A DNA stretch of 57,604 nucleotides from an uncultured Paraprevotella sp. (GTDB lineage Bacteria; Bacteroidota; Bacteroidia; Bacteroidales; Bacteroidaceae). Both the position numbers and the translations under genes were made by a program. Shown one piece after another: positions 32,884 through 39,955 of this stretch. Location of the stretch: positions 1 to 57,604 of the forward strand of contig CALULA010000014.1 in the NCBI GenBank assembly GCA_944321365.1, in the 5' to 3' direction. A model generated the notes under the pieces. The model had not been told where the DNA came from and did not search any database. It worked only from the letters and a program-made list of their open reading frames with translations. Numbering within the stretch: the first letter of the stretch is position 1; the number at the start of each line of letters is the position of its first letter.

Positions 32884-33534
32884 ATGACTATGGATTTGAG
32901 ACGTGACGTGGCGCGAGAGATAGCCCGTATTTATTGTCGTTTGTCCCCGGCGGGCATCGAGGCTTTGTCGGACATACTGGTTCCTTTCAAGTATTCAAAA
33001 GGAGATGTGGTGTTGCCGGAGGGCGAGACCTGCCGTTTCATGTACTTTGTGGAGCGCGGCATGGTGCGGCAATATTATTATAAAGGTGGGCGCGACGTCA
33101 CGGAACATTTCTCTTACGAGGGACGCATCGTCATCTGCATCGAGAGTTTCCTGAAGCAAGAGCCGTCGCGGCTGATTGTGGAAGCGTTGGAGAACAGCCG
33201 CTTGTATGGCATACCTTATGACGCACTGCAGAAACTGGCGGACGAAAACAAGGAGATAGAACTGCTGTTCCGCAAGATTATGGAGCACGCGCTCATCAGT
33301 TCGCAGGTCTACGCCGACAGCCAGCGTTTCGAGAATGCCACGGAGCGTTACCTGCGTCTGCTGAATACGAAGCCGGAGATTCTCCTGCGCGCTCCCATGC
33401 TTCATGTGGCTTCCTATCTGCAGATGTCACCGGAGACGCTGAGCCGCGTCCGGGCCGCCCATCTGGAAGAGGCCAAGAAGGAGAAGGACGAGGCTGCCGG
33501 AGCCAAGGTGGATGCGCCGCAGCCGAAACCGTAG
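32884..33534 (+). CDS. Crp/Fnr-family transcription regulator
   Basis: 216 residues: a cyclic-nucleotide-binding-like domain (about 20-135, with KGDVVLPEGETCRFMYFVERGMVRQYY) joined by a long helix to a short C-terminal helix-turn-helix (about 175-200, LHVASYLQMSPETLSRVRA). The cAMP-binding Arg/Ser of true Crp is not evident, so the ligand is unknown; many Bacteroidetes members of this type respond to stress or redox signals. The last 20 residues are Lys/Glu/Ala-rich. It follows lepA and ends at a strong terminator. Confidence 0.88.
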   Translation: MTMDLRRDVAREIARIYCRLSPAGIEALSDILVPFKYSKGDVVLPEGETCRFMYFVERGMVRQYYYKGGRDVTEHFSYEGRIVICIESFLKQEPSRLIVEALENSRLYGIPYDALQKLADENKEIELLFRKIMEHALISSQVYADSQRFENATERYLRLLNTKPEILLRAPMLHVASYLQMSPETLSRVRAAHLEEAKKEKDEAAGAKVDAPQPKP

Positions 33535-33639
33535 GGTGGTGGTGCCGCCCTTTGCCGGGGCAGGCTGTCGGGCACTGTTTCCGGAAGTCCGGACCGCCCG
33601 TTGTGGCAGCGGGATGCCGGGGAATAAAGAAATATCGCA

Positions 33640-33692
33640 CCAGAGGGGGTGGAAGCGCGTAGAACAGCTTCCGTCCCCTCTGGCGTTTTTTG
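33640..33692 (+). terminator. Rho-independent terminator of lepA-crp
   Basis: CCAGAGGGGGTGGAAGC (33640-33656) pairs with GCTTCCGTCCCCTCTGG (33667-33683) with one mismatch, and CGTTTTTTG follows. Confidence 0.9.
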
Positions 33693-33774
33693 TGTACGGG
33701 CGACAGTGCGACTGGCCGTAGTCATGTGTGAGACACCGTACGCCGGTGCGCATTATCTTCCCGTGCGACATAAT

Positions 33775-33808
33775 CATCGGCCTGCTTGCTGTCGCAGCAA
33801 GCAGACCG
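33775..33808 (-). terminator. Hairpin after the 33831-34343 gene
   Basis: A 16-bp stem with a triloop (arms CGGCCTGCTTGCTG and CAGCAAGCAGACCG, one wobble pair). The minus-strand tail is GATTATG, with no clear T-run. Confidence 0.6.
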
Positions 33809-33830
33809 ATGCGCTGGAAATGAAAAACAG

Positions 33831-34343
33831 TTATTTGAACATATACTTCTTGATCATCTGCTGGATGTTGTCTGTCGGTGCCTGTTTGGCCTTGCAGACC
33901 ATCAGAATGTAGTCCACAAGCTCCTGTGGCATGTTGTTGACCTTTTTCCAAATGTCCTGGCGTGTTCCCCAACGGCCCTTGAAAGTGTTCTTGTCTGTCA
34001 GCACGACGCCGTCAAGGGTTTTCTCCCGTCCCATCTCGGAATATACCCCGTCCTTGAAGGTATATGTGCCGTATTCGTGGGGAATGACCTGGAATATGCC
34101 TTCTTTCGTTTTGTAGATCAAGGCGCAGGCGTATTCCCCGTCCGCGCCGTACACCTTGACCTGTGTGTCGTTGATGCCGCAGATGTGGGGGGCATTATTT
34201 GGATAACAATAGGACTCCATCACCCATACGCCTTGCAGATCCTTGTCCGTCACGTCCTTTTTGGCCATGGAATCACTGCTCCACAGAGCGAATAATGTAA
34301 TCAGCAGACCTTGTGCTGCCTTCTTAAAAAGATTTGTTCTCAT
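33831..34343 (-). CDS. Secreted 170-residue lipocalin-like protein, copy 1
   Basis: Begins MRTNLFKKAAQG with a signal peptide to about residue 27 (SDSMA), then VTDKDLQGVWVMESYCYPNN, a strand-rich middle (YGADGEYACALIYKT, IPHEYGTYTFKDGVYSEMGREKT) and a C-terminal helical end (DIWKKVNNMPQELVDYILMVCKAKQAP). Copy 2 at 35476-35988 has exactly the same length and the same order (VTDKDLQGVWLMEWF, HEYGTYSYKNGVYSEMGR, YIVNVCKANQTP). The LQGVW start is typical of the DUF4488-like lipocalin group in Bacteroides, whose function is unknown. Both copies share an unusual promoter with tandem TTGGCA sites. Confidence 0.7.
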   Translation of the reverse strand: MRTNLFKKAAQGLLITLFALWSSDSMAKKDVTDKDLQGVWVMESYCYPNNAPHICGINDTQVKVYGADGEYACALIYKTKEGIFQVIPHEYGTYTFKDGVYSEMGREKTLDGVVLTDKNTFKGRWGTRQDIWKKVNNMPQELVDYILMVCKAKQAPTDNIQQMIKKYMFK

Positions 34344-34403
34344 GATGAATTAGTTTTAGATGTTAATAAATCCGTTTTGCGCCCGCCTTTCAGTGGGCTG
34401 AGA

Positions 34404-34411
34404 CAAAGGTA
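34404..34411 (-). promoter_or_regulatory. -7 box TACCTTTG of secreted-protein copy 1
   Basis: Minus-strand TACCTTTG about 60 bp ahead of the ATG at 34343. There is no TTTG at -33, which suggests dependence on an activator bound at the TTGGCA sites farther upstream. Confidence 0.6.
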
Positions 34412-34443
34412 TGAAACGGTGCGTTTTTATGGAAGAATCGGGT

Positions 34444-34460
34444 TTGGCAAAAGGTTGGCA
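34444..34460 (-). promoter_or_regulatory. Tandem TTGGCA element, copy 1 promoter
   Basis: TTGGCA at 34444 and again at 34455 (11 bp apart), starting 33 bp beyond the far edge of the -7 box. The same sequence (TTGGCAAAARGTTGGCATCT) and the same distance recur ahead of copy 2 at 36089-36105. It probably binds an activator at about -46 to -62. Confidence 0.65.
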
Positions 34461-34486
34461 TCTGTCGTGCGAGGGCCTCGGCAGCA

Positions 34487-34525
34487 TTGGCAGGCCCTTT
34501 GCACAGGGTTGGCAAACAGTTTGCA
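34487..34525 (-). promoter_or_regulatory. Four further TTKGCA hexamers in 11-bp register
   Basis: TTGGCA 34487, TTTGCA 34498, TTGGCA 34509, TTTGCA 34520: each step is exactly 11 bp, one helical turn. They lie upstream of the tandem element and would present the same DNA face to a protein. Copy 2 lacks this extension. Confidence 0.5.
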
Positions 34526-34841
34526 CGGCGCGGCAAGTGGCTCATAATGAGCGCGTATGCGCGATGCTTCTTTGCGCGTATGCGGTGGCCGGCCGTCTGC
34601 CGTGCGGCTTTTCCGGAACGTCAGGGCGGCAGCGGGAGAGGGTTGCTGTTCCTTTTTCATTCGGTGCAGCCGCTTGTGCGGCACACGCCATGCACAGGAC
34701 AAAAGGAAAGCGTATGCGCGTTTCCGGTGATAAAAAGGATGGAAATGTCGGTTTTTGCTGACGGTCACTTCTTTCCGTCCGCTCCAAACAGGGTGGATTT
34801 CCTTAAAACCGTTCACGTTTGTTTGCTGATTTTAACTGCTT

Positions 34842-35017
34842 TTCCGCAAAAATGCGGGCGTCTTTCCGCAAGGATGCGGACGGCATTGCGGAAGAAACAC
34901 TTTTTTTGTGCGCAACGCGCGGTCCGTTTGTGCGCACGATTCCGGATTTTTGTCCGCAAGGCGACAGAATGCCGACCGCAAGGCGGCAAAACGGTGACCG
35001 CAACGAGGGCCTTTGCC
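34842..35017. repeat. 22-bp-period palindromic octamer array 3 (eight units in strict register)
   Basis: Octamers start at 34842 TTCCGCAA, 34864 TTCCGCAA, 34886 TTGCGGAA, 34908 GTGCGCAA, 34930 GTGCGCAC, 34952 GTCCGCAA, 34974 GACCGCAA and 34996 GACCGCAA. All seven steps are exactly 22 bp. The spacers are not alike. The register holding over 176 bp while the spacers differ argues for selection on octamer and spacing. No cas-like gene is near. This is the longest array in the window. Confidence 0.9.
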
Positions 35018-35419
35018 GAGCTTTTCACTGTTTCCGGCTCTACTTTGCGCCAGAAATCCTCTTCCGCCGGATTGTCAGAAAGAAAGCCATACGCCCCGAT
35101 GGCTGACGCACGCTGCCTCCTTGTGCGCACAGCTCTCCCTGCCTGCATGCATCCGTCTGGCAAAAACCGTTTTCCGCTGACAGACTGACAGGCATCCGAT
35201 GCGCGAGAATCCGTTTTCTGCACCCGTCCGCCCGCTGCCCGCGAATCCGCGCGTCTCACGCACCGGAACTGACATTCTGACAAAAAGACACTGACGGCGG
35301 CAGTGCCGGACGGCATGGAGGCGGAGCCGTCGTCGGGCAGCCGTTTCCGGGCCTTGCCGTATTCCGGCTGTCCCGTTGCGGTCGGGCGGCTGGGGCGTCC
35401 GCGCGTGGCGGAAATACGG

Positions 35420-35456
35420 CGTCGGGCCTCCTGCCCTTAGGACAAGAGACCCGACG
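35420..35456 (-). terminator. Hairpin after secreted-protein copy 2
   Basis: CGTCGGG (35420-35426) and CCCGACG (35450-35456), with an inner TCCT/AGGA pair, 19 bp past the stop codon on the minus strand. No T-run follows. Confidence 0.5.
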
Positions 35457-35475
35457 GTGTGGCCGCGTGCGGCTG

Positions 35476-35988
35476 TCATTTGAACATGTGCTTCTTCATC
35501 AGCTGCTGGATGTCGTTTGCCGGTGTCTGGTTGGCCTTGCAGACGTTCACAATGTAGTCGGTGAGTTTCTCCGGCATGCCCACGGCCTTTTTCCATAGGT
35601 CGTGGCGGTTCATCCACCGCCCCTTGAACGTGTTCCGGCCTGTCATGATGAGTCCGTCTGTTGTGGCGGGGCGTCCCATCTCGGAGTAGACTCCGTTCTT
35701 GTAGGAATAGGTGCCGTATTCGTGCGGCAGTATGTGGAACGTGCCGTCTTTCAGCTTGACGGCTTCGGCACAGGCGTATTCCCCGTTCGGGCGATACACT
35801 TTGACTTGTGCGTAGTTCCCGCCGCAGATGACGGTGTCCTCGCCTTCGTAATAGAACCATTCCATCAGCCATACGCCTTGCAGGTCTTTGTCGGTCACCT
35901 TTTGCTGTGCCGCGGCCCCGCCGCTCCAGAGGGCGAGCAGTGCGGGCAGCGCGAGTCTGCCAAGGGTCTTGATAAGATTTGTTTTCAT
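35476..35988 (-). CDS. Secreted 170-residue lipocalin-like protein, copy 2
   Basis: I place the start at 35988 (MKTNLIKTLGRL, signal peptide ending near GGAAAQQ); the much longer open frame up to 36633 runs through the regulator gene on the same strand in another frame and is not real. The mature protein keeps KVTDKDLQGVW, VKVYRPNGEYACAEAV, ILPHEYGTYSYKNGVYSEMGR and a helical end like copy 1. Differences lie mainly at the N-terminal strand, where copy 1 has an extra Cys. Predicted location is the periplasm or beyond. It is expressed from a promoter of the same design as copy 1 and lies directly downstream of the HTH regulator gene. Confidence 0.72.
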   Translation of the reverse strand: MKTNLIKTLGRLALPALLALWSGGAAAQQKVTDKDLQGVWLMEWFYYEGEDTVICGGNYAQVKVYRPNGEYACAEAVKLKDGTFHILPHEYGTYSYKNGVYSEMGRPATTDGLIMTGRNTFKGRWMNRHDLWKKAVGMPEKLTDYIVNVCKANQTPANDIQQLMKKHMFK

Positions 35989-36048
35989 GATGATAAGTTT
36001 TGAAAGTGATGAATCGTTTTTTGTGTCCGCCTTCCGGCAGACTGGCGG

Positions 36049-36056
36049 CAAAGTTA
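36049..36056 (-). promoter_or_regulatory. -7 box TAACTTTG of secreted-protein copy 2
   Basis: Minus-strand TAACTTTG about 60 bp ahead of the ATG at 35988. Upstream is a poor -33 (TTGTG at about 20 bp). Confidence 0.6.
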
Positions 36057-36088
36057 TGGAACTTTGCGGCCTTGCGCACAAGTCGGAC

Positions 36089-36105
36089 TTGGCAAAAAGT
36101 TGGCA
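36089..36105 (-). promoter_or_regulatory. Tandem TTGGCA element, copy 2 promoter
   Basis: TTGGCA at 36089 and 36100, 11 bp apart, 33 bp beyond the -7 box edge, identical in layout to copy 1. It lies just past the 3' end of the regulator gene. Confidence 0.65.
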
Positions 36106-36187
36106 TCTGCCGTCCGTCCGGAAAGGCGGTGCGGACTGGCGTTCCGCAGGCGTCTGGCGGACGCCTGCCGGGACAGTGTGCGGCGGT

Positions 36188-37219
36188 TCAGAGCGAGTGG
36201 ATGAAACTGTCCCACTCCTTGGCCCCTCCGCTGCGGTGGAACACTTTCTTGTACAGCCGGGCGCGGATGCTGCTGACGGTGCTGATGTCCTTGCAGAGAA
36301 TGTTGGCTGTCTCGGTGGGGGAGAAGCGGAGCTTGATGAGCAGGCACACGCGGCGTTCGGTGTCGGACATCTTGCAGAGTCCGGACAGGCGGCGGAAGAA
36401 GTCCTGATACACCGGGCGGACGTTCCGTTCCACTTCGTCCCATTCTTCCGCCCGCAGGGCCTTGCCGGACAGGATGCGTCTGTGCAGTTCATCGAAATAG
36501 TCGGAGCGGAAGAACTCTTCTTCCGTTTGCCGGGCGGCTTCCGCCATGAGCTGCGGTCTGGTGGCTTGCTCTTCCTTGATCTGTGCCAGTTGCCGTTCGG
36601 TCTGTTGTTTGCGGCGGCGCAGGCGGTATGCATAGGTGAGGATAAGCAGCATGCCGGCTGCCAGTCCCGACAGAATGTACACCAGCCGGCTGTTCGTAGC
36701 CTTCAGTTCGCGCTCTGTGGTGGACAGCACGAAGCGCATCACCTCGGTGTTGACGTTGGCGTCGTAGTTGTCGTTGATGGTGTTGCGTATTTCCCTGATG
36801 CGTGCGGGCGACATTCCGTGATTGCGTATATAGGTGTACTGCCGTCCGTATCGTTGCATGACCATCGTGGTGTCGTTCACCATTTTCAGCGGATAGCGTC
36901 GTCCGTTTTCCATGTAGATGAAGTCGTGCTTCCCCTTGTTGATAAACTCGAATCCGCCCTTGTCGGTCGGGATGATGACGGTGCCGGTGAGGGTGGACCG
37001 CAGCTGGCATTCGTAAAAGGTGCTGTCGCTGCAGAAGATGCGGCAATAGGTCATGCCGTCGTGCGGAAAGTCTGTCTGTGTTCCTATGGGTGAGATTTGT
37101 CTGACGAGGGTCCATGCGCCCGGCAGTCCGTGCAGTTGTTTTTCAGGGGCTTTGTTGCGGCATCCTGCACATGCGCACAGCAGCATGCCGAGTAGAAGAA
37201 AGGTTGTTACGTGTTTCAT
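36188..37219 (-). CDS. Membrane-anchored LuxR-type HTH regulator with extracytoplasmic sensor
   Basis: 343 residues: a lipoprotein-like signal (Cys20 in CAGC), an outer domain (about 30-135) beginning LPGAWTLVRQISP and rich in strands, a linker with a long helix, one transmembrane segment (about 179-198), a basic coiled-coil-like helix (about 200-265), and a C-terminal helix-turn-helix (about 283-330, MSDTERRVCLLIKLRFSPTETANILCKDISTVSSI). It is a one-component signal protein by layout: outer domain senses, inner HTH binds DNA. The outer domain start loosely resembles LQGVWLMEW of the two secreted proteins. Being the neighbour of their shared promoter element, it is the likely regulator; this is inference. 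Confidence 0.75.
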   Translation of the reverse strand: MKHVTTFLLLGMLLCACAGCRNKAPEKQLHGLPGAWTLVRQISPIGTQTDFPHDGMTYCRIFCSDSTFYECQLRSTLTGTVIIPTDKGGFEFINKGKHDFIYMENGRRYPLKMVNDTTMVMQRYGRQYTYIRNHGMSPARIREIRNTINDNYDANVNTEVMRFVLSTTERELKATNSRLVYILSGLAAGMLLILTYAYRLRRRKQQTERQLAQIKEEQATRPQLMAEAARQTEEEFFRSDYFDELHRRILSGKALRAEEWDEVERNVRPVYQDFFRRLSGLCKMSDTERRVCLLIKLRFSPTETANILCKDISTVSSIRARLYKKVFHRSGGAKEWDSFIHSL

Positions 37220-37239
37220 TATCGACAGGTTTACTCAGC

Positions 37240-37247
37240 AAAGATAC
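37240..37247 (-). promoter_or_regulatory. -7 box TATCTTTG of the HTH regulator gene
   Basis: Minus-strand TATCTTTG is 21 bp upstream of the ATG at 37219. No TTGGCA element lies at the matching distance, so the regulator gene is not controlled the same way as the two secreted-protein genes. Confidence 0.55.
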
Positions 37248-37345
37248 GCAAAAAAGTGAGTCTGATGCCGTATTCCGGTGTTTTTCTGTGTGATTTTATG
37301 AAAGGGGGCGGCGGGAGTGGCTGGCCGTGGAGCCTGGGTGCTTTC

Positions 37346-37433
37346 TTGCGCAAGGCCCTGACGGGTTTTGCGCAGGATGCTGTTTGGCTTTGCGCAAAAC
37401 ATCGGGCGTTGTTGTGCAAGGCTTCGGGCGTGT
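37346..37433. repeat. 22-bp-period palindromic octamer array 4 (four units)
   Basis: Octamers start at 37346 TTGCGCAA, 37368 TTGCGCAG, 37390 TTGCGCAA and 37412 TTGTGCAA, each exactly 22 bp on. The spacers differ. It lies between two minus-strand genes, downstream of the 37219 regulator promoter when read on the plus strand. Confidence 0.85.
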
Positions 37434-37527
37434 CGGCTTCCGCCGTGTTTTTTTGCCTGCATGTCAGCAGGAAAGGGCGGAATGGCCGTAGGCTGTCGGT
37501 GGTGGCAGCGTCCGGCTGTCGGCGGAT

Positions 37528-39192
37528 TTAAATCTCCACGTCGTTGTACAGAAAGCGTTTGATGCTCCTCTTCGGTGTCTTTTCAAATTCCCTTTGCATG
37601 AGTTTTATTCCCGAAAGTTGGGCATAGGTCGGGAGCATGGCATTCAGCTCTGTCCGGTTTTCTTCCATCACTTTTGTCAGGTCGCTGTCCTGAAGTCCCA
37701 GGTTGTGTGCTTCTTCATAATCAGGGTAGACCAGTCCGTAGAGCCTGTTGTCTTTCTGGATAACGATGCATTCGTTGACGAATGCCAGGTTGCTGAGCTT
37801 GTCTTCTATCTCTTCGGGGTAGATGTTCTGTCCGCTGGAGCCGAGCAGCATGTTCTTGCACCGGCCTTTGATGAACAGGTTGCCTTCTTCGTCGATGATG
37901 CCGAGGTCGCCTGTGTGATACCATCCGTCGCGCAAGGCTTCCCGTGTGGCCTCTTCGTTTTTGTAGTATCCGGTCATGACGTTTGTGCCGCGCGTCAGGA
38001 TTTCGCCTACCGTGTGTTGCGGGTCGTCACTGTCGATTCTGATTTCCATGCGTGGTGCCACCCTTCCGCAAGAGCCTTCTCTGAAAGTGTTCCAGTCGGC
38101 GTATGAGATGATGGGGGAGCACTCTGTCGTGCCATACCCCACGGTGTAGTTGAAGCCGATGTCGTGCAGCAGGCTTTCTATTTCACGGTTGAGTGCGGCG
38201 CCTCCGATGATGATTTCGTAGAAGTTGCCGCCGAAAGCAGCCCGTAGCCGTTCGCACACTTTGTCTTTTATCTTTTGACGCAAGAGCGGTATCTTCAGCA
38301 GCATCCGGGCTGTTGTGCCCTGCAGCTGGGGCAATACGGCCTTGCGTATGATTTTTTCTATAATGAGGGGCACGGCTATGATGATGCGCGGTTGCAGTTC
38401 TGCAAAAGCTGCGAACAGGATGTTGGGCGACGGGTTTTTCGTCAGGAAGAAGATGTGGCAGCCGGTGCAGAACTCGAAGATGAATTCAAAGGACATGCCG
38501 TAGGTGTGTGCCATGGGGAGCATGGAGATGATGTTGTCGCCTGTTTTCAGGTGTTTGCCCAATGCCTGAGTGGCAAAGTCGAGGTTCGACCATAGGGCGC
38601 GGTAGGGAATCATCACGCCCTTTGAACGGCTTGTCGTTCCCGACGTGTAATTGATGACGGCCAGTTCCTCCGGCTGGTCTTTGTGGTAGGCGATGTGGTG
38701 CTTTCTGAAGTTCTTGGGGTAACGCTCTCCGAACAGCTGGTTCAGGTGTTCGCGGGCATAGATGACTTTTTGTGTGCGTCCCACGAGCAGCGAATAGTCG
38801 GCAATGCCGATGATGCCCTCCAGCACCGGCATCTTGTCGGCTTCGAGTTCTTTCCACACTTGGTCACCGACGAACAGCAGTTTCGCCTCGCTGTGGTTCA
38901 CGATATTGTGAATCTGTTCCGCTTTGAACTCATGCAGTATGGGTACGGCCACGGCACCATAGGTCAGTGTGGCGAAAAATACGGCTCCCCAGTGGGCACT
39001 GTTGCGTCCGCAGATGGCTATTTTGTCACCGGGCTTCACGTTGCTGTATTCAAATATGATATGAAGTTTTTCGATGAGGCGGGCAATGTCTTTATACTGA
39101 AAGTTCTCGCCCCTATAATCAGATAAAGCATCAAGATCCCAATGTTCCTTGATGCTTTGTTCTATATATTCGTTAAAACTCGGAATTTCCAT
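37528..39192 (-). CDS. AMP-binding long-chain acyl-CoA ligase
   Basis: 554 residues. The adenylation signature is complete: the ATP-binding YTSGTTSRSKGVM loop (about 180-192), GGAALNREIE, YGTTECSP (about 355), DGWYHTGDLG (about 435) and the C-terminal KGRCKNMLLGSSGQNIYPEEIE and PKRSIKRF with the final catalytic lysine. The enzyme activates a fatty acid to acyl-AMP and then acyl-CoA. It is probably peripheral to the inner membrane. The gene is monocistronic and directed away from the array. The exact chain length preference is not readable. Confidence 0.92.
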   Translation of the reverse strand: MEIPSFNEYIEQSIKEHWDLDALSDYRGENFQYKDIARLIEKLHIIFEYSNVKPGDKIAICGRNSAHWGAVFFATLTYGAVAVPILHEFKAEQIHNIVNHSEAKLLFVGDQVWKELEADKMPVLEGIIGIADYSLLVGRTQKVIYAREHLNQLFGERYPKNFRKHHIAYHKDQPEELAVINYTSGTTSRSKGVMIPYRALWSNLDFATQALGKHLKTGDNIISMLPMAHTYGMSFEFIFEFCTGCHIFFLTKNPSPNILFAAFAELQPRIIIAVPLIIEKIIRKAVLPQLQGTTARMLLKIPLLRQKIKDKVCERLRAAFGGNFYEIIIGGAALNREIESLLHDIGFNYTVGYGTTECSPIISYADWNTFREGSCGRVAPRMEIRIDSDDPQHTVGEILTRGTNVMTGYYKNEEATREALRDGWYHTGDLGIIDEEGNLFIKGRCKNMLLGSSGQNIYPEEIEDKLSNLAFVNECIVIQKDNRLYGLVYPDYEEAHNLGLQDSDLTKVMEENRTELNAMLPTYAQLSGIKLMQREFEKTPKRSIKRFLYNDVEI

Positions 39193-39215
39193 TGCACAGT
39201 TTTTTGACAGATGTG

Positions 39216-39223
39216 CAAAAGTA
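39216..39223 (-). promoter_or_regulatory. -7 box TACTTTTG of the acyl-CoA ligase gene
   Basis: Minus-strand TACTTTTG 24 bp ahead of the ATG at 39192. Confidence 0.5.
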
Positions 39224-39261
39224 GTCAGAATAATCTAATAAAACAAGAAATACTATCAGTT

Positions 39262-39933
39262 TTAGTATGTCCGTTCTCCAAATATTTTGCTTCCTATGCG
39301 GACGAGCGTGCTCCCTTCTTCCAGTGCAATGGGATAGTCATGGCTCATGCCCCATGAGCGTTCTTTGAAATAGGGAACGTCGGCAAAAGGTCCGGCTTTC
39401 AGTTCTTTGTACAAGTCGTAGGCTTGTCTGAACTCCGCACGCACCTGTTCCATGTCGTCGGTATTGGATGCCATGCACATCAGTCCGCAAATCTGCACGT
39501 GTTTCAGCTTCCGCCATTCTCCGGAGGCTGCTGTTTCCCTGCATTCGTCGGGCGAGAATCCGAATTTTGTTTCCTCGAGGGCCACGTGCAGCTGGAGCAG
39601 ACAAGGGATGACTCTTCCGGCCTTTTGGGCTTGCCGGTCGATTTCCTCAAGCAGTTTTATGGAATCGACGGCGTGTATCAGGCTGATGTATGGGGCGATG
39701 TATTTCACCTTGTTGGTTTGCAGGTGTCCTATGAAATGCCACTCTATGTCCTTGGGCAAATGCTCCTGTTTTTCCCGGAGTTCTTGTACATGGCTTTCGC
39801 CGAAGATTCTTTGTCCGGCTGCGTATGCTTCTTCGATGCTGCTTTCGGGGTGGAATTTCGATACGGCTACCAGCCGTACGCCTTGTGGAAGTCCGTCCGT
39901 TATGCTTCTGATTTCGTCTTGAATGTGCGACAT
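39262..39933 (-). CDS. YggS-family pyridoxal phosphate-binding protein
   Basis: 223 residues of the single-domain alanine-racemase-like PLP-binding fold. Lys26 in VAVSKF is the expected PLP lysine. The segments FGESHVQE, WHFIGHLQTNK, GLMCM and LSMGMS-like SWGMSHDYPIALEEGSTLVRIG match the family. It has no known reaction and controls free PLP levels in other bacteria. It is downstream of the DUF4494 gene (22 bp) on the same strand, likely co-transcribed from the promoter at 40458-40465. Confidence 0.94.
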   Translation of the reverse strand: MSHIQDEIRSITDGLPQGVRLVAVSKFHPESSIEEAYAAGQRIFGESHVQELREKQEHLPKDIEWHFIGHLQTNKVKYIAPYISLIHAVDSIKLLEEIDRQAQKAGRVIPCLLQLHVALEETKFGFSPDECRETAASGEWRKLKHVQICGLMCMASNTDDMEQVRAEFRQAYDLYKELKAGPFADVPYFKERSWGMSHDYPIALEEGSTLVRIGSKIFGERTY

Positions 39934-39955
39934 GTCTTGTCCTGTTATGTCTGTA

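Larger units (their letters stand above)
34344..35475. other. 1.1-kb non-coding region between the two paralogous secreted-protein genes
   Basis: It holds the control region of copy 1 (34404-34525), the 22-bp array at 34842-35017 and a terminator for copy 2 at 35420-35456. The longest open frames (for example 34487-35188) are rich in Arg, Cys and Ala, overlap each other on both strands and have no sensible start, so I see no gene. G+C is high from 35180 on. Confidence 0.65.
37220..37527. other. Intergenic region with regulator promoter and array 4
   Basis: It contains the minus-strand -7 box TATCTTTG (37247-37240), just ahead of the regulator gene, and the 22-bp array at 37346-37433. Apart from these I see no gene. 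Confidence 0.6.

Noticed and set aside
34842..35017. Array 3 as a CRISPR array
   Set aside because: The repeats are only 8 bp and degenerate, spacers are 14 bp, there are no cas genes, and the same layout occurs at five places.
34487..35188. Long plus-strand open frame (233 codons) and overlapping minus-strand frames in the 34.4-35.4 kb gap
   Set aside because: Arg/Cys/Ala-rich composition, overlap on both strands, no ribosome site or family signature. The frames arise from high G+C and from the 22-bp repeat cycling through all frames.
35476..36633. A 385-residue gene covering the whole open frame
   Set aside because: The N-terminal 215 residues are the out-of-frame reading of the HTH regulator gene and its downstream region. 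The signal peptide at 35988 marks the real start.
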